DNA of 5,298 nt from an uncultured Gammaproteobacteria bacterium (GTDB lineage Bacteria; Pseudomonadota; Gammaproteobacteria; CAJQNE01): assembly GCA_905479545.1 (NCBI GenBank), contig CAJQNE010000248.1, forward strand, positions 1 to 5,298, given 5' to 3'. Numbering within the stretch: the stretch's first letter is position 1; every line of letters starts with the position of its first letter. This document shows, in pieces, positions 1 to 5,283 of the stretch. The notes beneath the pieces are model-generated. The model worked only from the letters and a program-made list of their open reading frames with translations, was not told the origin of the DNA and made no database searches. The translations under genes were made by a program, and so were the position numbers.

Positions 1-1537
1 CCTGCGCAAACAACTCCTGAACGGTCGCCTTCCGTTCCTCGAACGCGATTTTCTTCGCGATGTTCAGCGTCGTCTTCGCCAATTCCACCGCGAAGGGATT
101 GATGTCGATGCCAAAGAAGCTCGTCGTGCGAATCGCCGATGCCCAGCTAAGCTGCCTCTTCCCCGACTGCGTCGACGCAAACTCGGCGATGCGGCACAGC
201 ACCTCCGTTTCCAGCTTGTAAAGTTCGCGAAATGCGACGTAGAGAAAGTTGCCGCTGCCACAGGCCGGGTCGAGCACTTTCAGCTGACAGAGCGAGTAGA
301 GAAAGCCGCGCAGCGTTTTTACGGCTTCGTCGTGTTTGCCGTTATCTTCCAGCAGCATGGCGGCGGCGACGGCGGCATCCCAGTCGGCCCGCAGGGGTTC
401 AATAATGGTCGGCAGCACCAGCCGTTCTACGTATTCACGTGGTGTGTAGTGCGCACCAAGTTTATGCCGCTCTATCGGGTTAAGCGCCCGCTCCAACAGC
501 GTGCCAAAAATGGCCGGTTCTACATAGCGCCAGTCGGCTTTGGCCGATTCAATCAGCAGTTCCAGCTGGTCGGCATTCACTGGCAGCGCTTCGTTGTCGC
601 TGAATAACCCGCCGTTAAACCGCAGCAACTTTCGTCGTAACTGCAACGACATACCGCCGCTGTTCATGGTGGCCCAGAGTTGTTCCATACTGGGTACAAA
701 GAAGTCGATTTCTTTCCGTAGACTTTCGAGCAGCGTGGTGAAGCTACGCTCTTCCAGCAAGCCGGTATCTTCACTGAACATGGTGAACAGGCAGCGCATC
801 AGAAAGCCGGATACCCGTTCGGCGCTGTGGCCGTCAGCTTCCAGCGATTTGGCGAGTTTGGCTAGGCGACTGGCAATATCGCGGGTTACGGCGGCGCTTA
901 TGCGGGCCGGGTCGAGGCTTTCCGGCGCAGTCCAGATTTTTTGCAGCCGCTGACGAATCTCGTCACTGCGTAACTGTTCAAGCGTAATGCGGTGGCTGCG
1001 GACATCCGGGAACGGCGTGTAGTTGCCGCCGCTGCGGCTGAATTCAGCGAATATTTCTATAACATAGCCCACATCGACCACCAGCAAAAATGGTGGCCGG
1101 CCGTCGCTGGCAGGCAAGTGCTTGATATAACGCTCGGCCTGTTTCTTGGCCAGCTGCATGCTTTTGTCCCAACCCGCCGTGCCGCGCTTGCCGTGGCCGG
1201 CTTTCTGCTGCTTGCCCGCTGCCGCCATCGTTGACGAAAGCAGGTCTTCACCGCCCTGCTGATTGACGCCCTGTTTGGTTTCACAAACAAAGCTACCTTG
1301 CCGGTACAGATCAATAAAGTTGGTAGTGCTGTTGCCGTCGTGCAGATCGACCTTTACGGTGCGCTCGAATACATAGCCGTTTTCGCGGTTATCAGGCGTT
1401 GCCGGGTCGGGTCGCGGTACTTCAAGCAGATCGCAAAGCTCTGCAAGAAACAGTTGATAATTGGCTCGCTCACTGCCACCAGAAGGCTGCCAACGGTTAA
1501 TGAAGGCTTCGATATCAGGGTTTAGCTCGGCGGTCAT
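1..1537 (-). CDS. MmeI-like type IIL/IIG restriction-modification enzyme, 5' part
   Basis: The gene starts at ATG 1537-1535 and stays open for 512 codons to the left edge, so the C-terminus is missing. The product should be a single-chain enzyme that cuts and N6-adenine-methylates DNA. D76, E86 and K88 form a D-x9-E-x-K nuclease motif with the same spacing as I recall for MmeI (D70, E80, K82). Residues about 190-350 look helical, as in the MmeI spacer. GAHYTP (361-366) precedes methyltransferase motif I, LDPACGSGNFL (422-432), and GIDINP (476-481) is the next SAM-binding segment. The catalytic NPPY/DPPY motif and the target-recognition domain lie outside the window. An in-frame stop near 1580 limits any upstream extension. 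The Shine-Dalgarno site is weak. Alanine codons change from mostly GCC to mostly GCG after about residue 450. A solitary methyltransferase or a methylase of a larger defence system is possible, but the intact nuclease triad favours a combined enzyme. Confidence 0.88.
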   Translation of the reverse strand, partial: MTAELNPDIEAFINRWQPSGGSERANYQLFLAELCDLLEVPRPDPATPDNRENGYVFERTVKVDLHDGNSTTNFIDLYRQGSFVCETKQGVNQQGGEDLLSSTMAAAGKQQKAGHGKRGTAGWDKSMQLAKKQAERYIKHLPASDGRPPFLLVVDVGYVIEIFAEFSRSGGNYTPFPDVRSHRITLEQLRSDEIRQRLQKIWTAPESLDPARISAAVTRDIASRLAKLAKSLEADGHSAERVSGFLMRCLFTMFSEDTGLLEERSFTTLLESLRKEIDFFVPSMEQLWATMNSGGMSLQLRRKLLRFNGGLFSDNEALPVNADQLELLIESAKADWRYVEPAIFGTLLERALNPIERHKLGAHYTPREYVERLVLPTIIEPLRADWDAAVAAAMLLEDNGKHDEAVKTLRGFLYSLCQLKVLDPACGSGNFLYVAFRELYKLETEVLCRIAEFASTQSGKRQLSWASAIRTTSFFGIDINPFAVELAKTTLNIAKKIAFEERKATVQELFAQ

Positions 1538-1592
1538 AACGTATTTGCAGGGCGGCTGTTTGTTAGAAGTGATGATACGTTACGCGGGGTTT

Positions 1593-1620
1593 TTGGCTGT
1601 GTCTTATAAGAATCAGCCAA
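1593..1620. promoter_or_regulatory. Nested palindrome upstream of the restriction-modification gene, candidate operator
   Basis: TTGGCTG (1593-1599) and CAGCCAA (1614-1620) are perfect inverted repeats. They flank the perfect 10-bp palindrome TCTTATAAGA (1602-1611). Two unpaired bases separate the inner and outer arms on each side, and everything is centred at 1606.5. The element ends 56 bases before the ATG of the minus-strand gene. The inner palindrome contains TATAAG, which resembles a -10 box on either strand, but no good -35 lies at the proper distance. No T-tract follows on either strand, so it is unlikely to be a terminator. An operator for a dimeric regulator is an inference from symmetry and position only. 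Confidence 0.35.
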
Positions 1621-1659
1621 GGTATTCCAGCCAGGCCTGAGATTCTCCGACGGGGCTTA

Positions 1660-1690
1660 GTAGCACGCCTCTTGTAGCTTCGACTGCAGA
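1660..1690 (+). repeat. Decayed GTAG-headed REP-like unit
   Basis: GTAGCACGC (1660-1668) is followed by a second GTAG (1674-1677) and CTTCGAC (1678-1684). The reverse strand of the next repeat has GTAGCATGC followed by CTTCGAC, so the two share a signature in opposite orientation. The palindromic part here is degenerate, with only the short CTGCAG palindrome left, which suggests an eroded copy. Confidence 0.3.
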
Positions 1691-1743
1691 GGGTGTTGTT
1701 AAACCACTTCAGTTTTCACGTAAACATTGAAATTCGCAAAAAT

Positions 1744-1805
1744 CCGTTCGCGCTGAGCCTGTCGAAGTGCATGCTACGGGCCTTCGACTAGCTCAGGCTG
1801 AACGG
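1744..1805. repeat. Inverted-repeat (REP-like) element
   Basis: Two 24-base arms, 1744-1767 and 1782-1805, pair with 19 of 24 matches around a 14-base loop. The outer ends CCGTTC and GAACGG and the inner ends GTCGAAG and CTTCGAC match perfectly; mismatches sit mainly in two internal patches. The arm sequence (CTTCGAC...GCTCAG...GAACGG) is of a kind I know as a common intergenic repeat in many proteobacteria. The loop includes the palindrome GCATGC and, on the minus strand, a GTAG tetranucleotide. It lies between genes that are not in one operon. Hairpin formation in RNA or recognition by a REP-associated transposase are the usual ideas for such elements; neither is shown here. Confidence 0.65.
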
Positions 1806-1898
1806 TTATGGGGTGCTCTGTGTCGGGAGTTAACTTTTGCGACACCCTCTCCAGTAGAACATCGTTAGCACCACCAGCAGTGCCAGAGCCTGCGAGTT

Positions 1899-1920
1899 GT
1901 TCGACTGAAGTCGAACCTAC
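1899..1920 (-). repeat. GTAG-headed short palindromic repeat
   Basis: GTTCGACT (1899-1906) and AGTCGAAC (1909-1916) are perfect 8-base inverted repeats separated by two bases. On the minus strand the palindrome is preceded directly by GTAG (1920-1917), the head tetranucleotide typical of several REP families. The shared TTCGAC core links it with the repeats at 1660 and 1744. Confidence 0.5.
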
Positions 1921-1996
1921 ATGTGTTTCTGTACCATTCGTTTTCAAATCCGCTCAAAAATGGAGTTTAGCCTTTATTAATTTCAGCCCAAACTAA

Positions 1997-2027
1997 AAAC
2001 CCCGCCGTGCGATGCACGGCGGGGTTT
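1997..2027 (-). terminator. Strong rho-independent terminator of the DUF4331/lipoprotein operon, probably bidirectional
   Basis: AAACCCCGCCGTGC (1997-2010) and GCACGGCGGGGTTT (2014-2027) form a perfect 14-bp stem closed by a 3-base loop (GAT). Reading the minus strand, the GC-rich part ends in five T's (1999-1995), and the hairpin begins 27 bases after the lipoprotein stop codon. On the plus strand the stem is followed by CTTTT, so it could also stop transcription arriving from the left, though no plus-strand gene is evident there. Confidence 0.9.
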
Positions 2028-2054
2028 CTTTTAACACTAGCTAATTACGGCAAC

Positions 2055-2345
2055 CTAAATACAGGTTTGCCCTTCTAAGCTATCTTCCGGCTGGGTATTT
2101 TCCGGTGTAGCGTTGTTAAACGCTAAACCATCAATTGCCACAGGCCGGGTGTCTTCTGGCGTGGTATTGCAATCTGCGATAACCAGCGCGTTCAACGAGT
2201 TGAAGCTACGATCTGCTCCGCGTGCCTCGTCATCGGCTAACAGGTTTGAATCACCACAGGCTGCAAGGCCCAACGATAATACAGCGGCTACAAACAACAT
2301 AGCCCCGCGGCCAAGCAGTTTTTTCAACAGTACATGTTGCATCAT
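2055..2345 (-). CDS. Small lipoprotein with a duplicated NxTPE(D/N)T(R/Q)P motif
   Basis: The 96-residue product has a lysine/arginine-containing N-region (K8, K9, R13), a hydrophobic stretch (residues 15-29) and the lipobox L27-A28-A29-C30. It is therefore expected to be lipid-anchored at C30. The residue after the cysteine is glycine, not aspartate, which favours sorting to the outer membrane. The mature part is only 67 residues, acidic, and carries C59 and C95, which could form a disulfide. Residues 60-68 and 78-86 repeat the pattern NxTPE(D/N)T(R/Q)P at an 18-residue spacing. The gene lies 33 bases after the DUF4331 gene on the same strand and ends at the terminator at 1997-2027, so the two are almost certainly co-transcribed. 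Two ATG codons stand in tandem; the ribosome site fits the second (2342) slightly better, giving 95 residues. I do not recognise a family; a partner of the DUF4331 protein is inferred from context. Confidence 0.85.
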   Translation of the reverse strand: MMQHVLLKKLLGRGAMLFVAAVLSLGLAACGDSNLLADDEARGADRSFNSLNALVIADCNTTPEDTRPVAIDGLAFNNATPENTQPEDSLEGQTCI

Positions 2346-2349
2346 AAAT

Positions 2350-2354
2350 CTCCT
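2350..2354 (-). promoter_or_regulatory. Ribosome binding site before tandem ATG codons of the lipoprotein gene
   Basis: AGGAG on the minus strand lies 4 bases before the first ATG (2345) and 7 bases before the second (2342). The usual spacing favours the second, though both give the same signal peptide and lipobox. Confidence 0.7.
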
Positions 2355-2378
2355 GATTTACTGTGTGAATTAGCTGTC

Positions 2379-3959
2379 TTAGCTATCGGTATCGGTGTTA
2401 GGTGAACCACCGATCGGGTTATTCAGGTAAGGGAATACATCGAGGTAGGTATCGTTAGCGAACTGCTGGCCGGTAACGGTAGAAGTTGCAGCAGTCGGGC
2501 CAGGTGAGCTGGCACCGTCGGTTGGAACAAGACCACCGTTTTGCTGCGAGTCCTGATTACCACAGTCCATGGTACTGCCAGCGGCATCAAAGCCACAGAG
2601 GAAGCCCACTACGGCTGCTAATGAAACGTCTACTACGTCATCATAAGGACGACGACCATTCGGGAAGCCGGCGTTGTCGCCTGCAGCTGCACCTAAGTCG
2701 TTCTGACTAGCAGGTGGAGTAACCGCGATGCTGGTGTTCAACCGCAGCATTTCACCAGGCACGGTGAGGTTTGCTGATTGGTTTAAGCCAGGAATACCGG
2801 TTACAAACGTCGCAACCAAGTCGTTACGTGGGGTAGCCGGAACGTCCACACCGAATAGAGCATTTAGTAGAACTGGCAATGTCGGACGCAAAACGAACGC
2901 GCCGAAATTACCCAGGTCGTCTTTTGGCTCACTGGAGTTGAACAGGTCTTTCTTATCAATACCGATAACCACTTCGTTGGTCAGCGGCATACCAAGACGA
3001 GAAACCTGAGTCCAGGCACCACCTTCGCGGGTGGTATCAGTGAGAGCTGATTGTGGGTTGGGGTTCAACACCCGGCTCTGACGAACACTGGCGGTGGTCC
3101 AGGCACCAATAACAGGGTCATTGTTGGCGGTCAGGCAGCTAATCGGTAGCTCTAGTGCCAGACTGGTAACGTTCTTGTCATTAATGATATTCGCTTCGCC
3201 ATCACGTGCACCGGTCGGGTCGGTATTGACTAAGTCAAATACTTCACCCAGGTTGATAACAAAACCTTCTTTACGCTGACCGACAAATACCCGACCATTC
3301 GTTGCACAACCGGGAACCCGGATATCTTGCACGTGGTTCAGTGAGTAGGTGCCATAGTCGCCGTTAATCGACTTTTCGCCAATATTGTCGACCGGCTTGT
3401 TGAACGTGGTCGAACCATTGGTGCGACTCGCACTGGTCGGCTGCGCCTTAGAGCGACGTCCGTCGCGAGCGACCGTAACCTGATAGGTTTCACGGACGTT
3501 TAAGCCGGTGACGTTAGTAACATTAGGGCCGATGCCGTCAGGCGAGCTGTTGACCAATGGGATGGTCGTCATCTGCGTGGTTGAGCCTTCATCCTGAGCA
3601 GTCGGAATCGCAATATTGTTGTACTGCACATTCGGACGGAACTGGAAGCTAATGTCTTCAACCGAGTCGCCGTCGTTGTCGATGTGAATTTCGTACAACG
3701 CTTTCGGGTCAAGCGTGAAGTAGTTAGGGCCGCCGTATGCATCCTGTAACGGGATGTAGTTGGCGATGAACGTCACAAAGTCGGAACGATCCACCGGATC
3801 CGTCTCATAGCTGCGAAACATATAAAAATCAGTACCATCAACTTTCGGCATGCCGGCAATTGACGGTGCTTCACGGTGGCTGGAGGCCATTGCGACATTG
3901 ACCGACGCTAGCGCGAACAGGCCTGTAGCAACTGCAAGTGGCAGTGTTTTCTTTTGCAT
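2379..3959 (-). CDS. Secreted DUF4331 family protein
   Basis: The 526-residue product begins with a clear Sec signal peptide: K3-K4, a hydrophobic core, and likely cleavage after AMA (residue 25). The mature protein starts with SSHREAP, a hallmark of DUF4331. Other family-like segments are DGTDFYMFRSYE (41-52), IDNDGDSVEDISFQFR (93-108), NVTSLALELP (263-272), RLGMPLTNEVVIGIDKKDLF (321-340), GRRPYDDVVDVSL (435-447) and VFPYL (508-512). D94, D96, D98 with E101/D102 resembles a Ca2+-binding DxDxD loop. Cysteines 218, 275, 455 and 466 could form disulfides. A low-complexity G/S/T/P-rich linker occupies about 470-500. No enzymatic activity is known to me for this family; it acts in the periplasm or outside the cell. 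AAGGAG lies 7 bases before the ATG, which fixes the start. It is the first gene of an operon with the downstream lipoprotein. The family call is firm, the function open. Confidence 0.93.
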   Translation of the reverse strand: MQKKTLPLAVATGLFALASVNVAMASSHREAPSIAGMPKVDGTDFYMFRSYETDPVDRSDFVTFIANYIPLQDAYGGPNYFTLDPKALYEIHIDNDGDSVEDISFQFRPNVQYNNIAIPTAQDEGSTTQMTTIPLVNSSPDGIGPNVTNVTGLNVRETYQVTVARDGRRSKAQPTSASRTNGSTTFNKPVDNIGEKSINGDYGTYSLNHVQDIRVPGCATNGRVFVGQRKEGFVINLGEVFDLVNTDPTGARDGEANIINDKNVTSLALELPISCLTANNDPVIGAWTTASVRQSRVLNPNPQSALTDTTREGGAWTQVSRLGMPLTNEVVIGIDKKDLFNSSEPKDDLGNFGAFVLRPTLPVLLNALFGVDVPATPRNDLVATFVTGIPGLNQSANLTVPGEMLRLNTSIAVTPPASQNDLGAAAGDNAGFPNGRRPYDDVVDVSLAAVVGFLCGFDAAGSTMDCGNQDSQQNGGLVPTDGASSPGPTAATSTVTGQQFANDTYLDVFPYLNNPIGGSPNTDTDS

Positions 3960-3978
3960 TGTCTAACTCCTTGTATGG

Positions 3979-4065
3979 GATTAAGTAATTGTCCTAATCA
4001 ACCGGAATTATTACTCCGGCACTTAAGCTTACGGCGCACACTGCTAATCCGACGCACCCGATTAG
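3979..4065. repeat. Paired CTAATC/GATTAG half-sites upstream of the DUF4331 gene
   Basis: CTAATC (4044-4049) and GATTAG (4060-4065) are perfect inverted repeats 10 bases apart. Closer to the gene, GATTA (3979-3983) and TAATC (3995-3999, within CTAATC) form a second inverted pair 11 bases apart, in the opposite sense. A separate short pair, CCGGA (4002-4006) and TCCGG (4015-4019), lies between them. The repeated word and near one-helical-turn spacing would suit a dimeric regulator, but such short A/T-rich words can recur by chance. Confidence 0.3.
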
Positions 4066-4066
4066 T

Positions 4067-4096
4067 AAAATCGCGGACTATTCATCCTTGCCGCGA
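4067..4096 (-). promoter_or_regulatory. Small hairpin with four T's in the DUF4331 leader, possible attenuator
   Basis: On the minus strand TCGCGG (4096-4091) and CCGCGA (4076-4071) form a perfect, very GC-rich 6-bp stem with a 14-base loop, followed at once by TTTT (4070-4067). This is the layout of a weak intrinsic terminator, about 110 bases before the DUF4331 start codon. It matters only if transcription begins to its right. The stem is short and the loop large, so the call is tentative. Confidence 0.25.
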
Positions 4097-4347
4097 AAAT
4101 CGTAACTATCGGAAATAACGCAAGCCTGAACTACAAGACACAGAGAGCAGAAAATTAGTAACTTTTAGAACCGTTATAAGCAAAAACAGGCGGGAATCAG
4201 ATGAGGCTTATAGTTCCTGATGCGGCTGATTTTATTTTTATGCTTTCCGGATCGTAGGAAGCTTTGGGAAAATAGCCATCAGATAGTGGTAGCCATTTGA
4301 ACCTGGCTGAGCCCTGACCGGACAAACTCAGCTGCAGGGTTACCGAT

Positions 4348-5283
4348 CTACATTCGCTCAGTGATGAGCCAAACAACAGCAGCCGTCAATACCACGAATA
4401 GCGACAGTTGCAACCATGCAAGCTTCAGATGTTTGCCGGCCGTCCCTTCCGGGTCTCGGTCAGATAGCAGCAACGGTCTGGAGTCCTTTGGCGCTGTGAG
4501 CATATTTCTGGCTGGCAAACTGCGCAGCTGGGTAAGTTTGTTGTCTACTTCTATCTGCGCTGCCGCCCTGGCCGCCTGCCATTCTTGCTCGTCGATATAG
4601 CCACTACGATTTGTGTCGAAGCGCTTCAACAGCTTTGCTTGGTTCTGTTTCCAACGCACCAGGGTATTCCGCAATTCATGATCGGCATCAAAATCTTCTG
4701 CCGGTCGGCGGGTTGTTAAGTCACCCAGTACATGCAGAACTTCACCGTTGTGCAATAACTTTTCGGTGTATCGAAATGACGCTGGCTGCGTTGAATTTTC
4801 CACCGGGAACCGCCACTCCCCACCGACCTGCACGGCACGCGGCAGCGGCTTACGCGTGTAACCGCTCCACCTATCGCTGTTGTCGGTAATTACAACCGCG
4901 GCCGTCGGGTTAATAACGCAACGGTGGTCGCCTTCTACCAGCTCAAACAAGGCGTTTGACTGAGCCGTTTCGACTTTCCGCCATGAAGACCGACCTTCAT
5001 TTTGCACACGCTGCTCAATAGTGTACGACCACCAAACGCAGGGAAACCCGGAGAGTGGCGAAAGCACCGGCGACTCAGCCAGCGACTGCGCCACCCCCTG
5101 TAACTCTACATAGCCTTGCGAGGCCGACCGCAGCCGCGAGGTCGGCGTATTATGAATCAGCCGGTAGTAGGCATAGTGTCGCCAGAATAGTACGAAGGCT
5201 ATCGCGGCAAATATTGAGCCTATGCCAACAATCAGCACAAAGTGCGGGGTGGGAGAATGCGCCACCCAGTCGAAAATTTTCAC
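4348..5283 (-). CDS. Membrane protein with GIDE (E3 ligase-like) domain and an EF-hand
   Basis: This 311-residue protein has transmembrane helices at about 14-34 and 287-307 with a soluble region between them. Residues about 40-190 resemble the GIDE domain of MUL1/MAPL-type E3 ubiquitin ligases and their bacterial relatives: IHNTPTSRLRSASQGYVELQG (residues 43-63, key PTS, R52-S53 and GYVEL), then PCVWWSY (81-87). The segment MLTAPKDSRPLLLS (261-274) also fits the family's C-terminal part. There is no RING finger, so ubiquitin-ligase activity is not expected despite the common database name. Between these parts, residues 223-234 form a canonical EF-hand loop with ligand positions D223, N225, S227, Y229, D231 and E234, implying Ca2+ binding. 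The start is GTG (5283-5281) without a clear ribosome site. The frame stays open to the right edge, so a longer form is possible. Bacterial GIDE proteins often lie beside LemA genes, I believe; any such neighbour is outside the window. The membrane role is unknown. Confidence 0.85.
   Translation of the reverse strand: MKIFDWVAHSPTPHFVLIVGIGSIFAAIAFVLFWRHYAYYRLIHNTPTSRLRSASQGYVELQGVAQSLAESPVLSPLSGFPCVWWSYTIEQRVQNEGRSSWRKVETAQSNALFELVEGDHRCVINPTAAVVITDNSDRWSGYTRKPLPRAVQVGGEWRFPVENSTQPASFRYTEKLLHNGEVLHVLGDLTTRRPAEDFDADHELRNTLVRWKQNQAKLLKRFDTNRSGYIDEQEWQAARAAAQIEVDNKLTQLRSLPARNMLTAPKDSRPLLLSDRDPEGTAGKHLKLAWLQLSLFVVLTAAVVWLITERM

Larger units (their letters stand above)
1538..2054. other. Intergenic region with palindromes and REP-like repeats, no convincing gene
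   Basis: This stretch separates the start of the restriction-modification gene from the end of the DUF4331 operon. It holds a nested palindrome (1593-1620), three GTAG-headed repeat units (1660-1690, 1744-1805, 1899-1920) and a terminator (1997-2027). A 62-codon open frame on the plus strand (1808-1996) lacks a ribosome site, runs through one repeat and ends at the terminator base, so I do not call it a gene. Further weak inverted repeats occur: GTGTCG at 1820-1825 with CGACAC at 1840-1845, and GGTGCT at 1812-1817 with AGCACC at 1867-1872. Confidence 0.6.
3960..4347. other. Intergenic leader of the DUF4331 operon
   Basis: No gene is seen in these 388 bases. The right end follows the stop codon of the GIDE gene. 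No strong terminator for that gene is evident: a bulged stem (TTCCTG at 4214-4219 against CAGG at 4187-4190 plus AA) followed on the minus strand by five T's (4186-4182) is the best, weak candidate. GCTGAG (4306-4311) and CTCAGC (4327-4332) form a 6-bp hairpin without a T-tract. For a leftward promoter, TATAAC on the minus strand (4178-4173) is a near-consensus -10, but no matching -35 stands before it. The part nearest the DUF4331 gene holds CTAATC/GATTAG half-sites and a short hairpin, listed separately. Confidence 0.5.

Noticed and set aside
332..1525. Several plus- and minus-strand open frames inside the restriction-modification gene
   Set aside because: They lie opposite or out of frame with a continuous 512-codon frame that has clear family motifs, and show no motifs of their own.
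1899..1920. TTCGA-containing palindrome considered as a tRNA T-arm
   Set aside because: No acceptor stem, D-arm or anticodon arm can be drawn around it; it fits a REP-like palindrome better.
1808..1996. Plus-strand open frame of 62 codons in the intergenic region
   Set aside because: It lacks a ribosome site, reads through a palindromic repeat, has no recognisable domain and ends at the first base region of the terminator. It is most likely chance.
1538..2054. CRISPR array or insertion sequence
   Set aside because: The repeats are irregularly spaced, in mixed orientation and too few; no transposase gene or target-site duplication is visible.
4195..4239. AATCAG/CTGATT hairpin followed by a T-rich run on the plus strand
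   Set aside because: The loop is 25 bases, the stem only 6 A/T-rich pairs, and no plus-strand gene lies upstream to be terminated.
4273..4296. Direct repeat of TAGCCAT (4273-4279 and 4290-4296)
   Set aside because: Only two 7-base copies with no further structure or nearby promoter elements; compatible with chance.
4361..4889. Plus-strand frames opposite the GIDE gene
   Set aside because: They are antisense shadows of a gene with clear membrane helices, GIDE motifs and an EF-hand.
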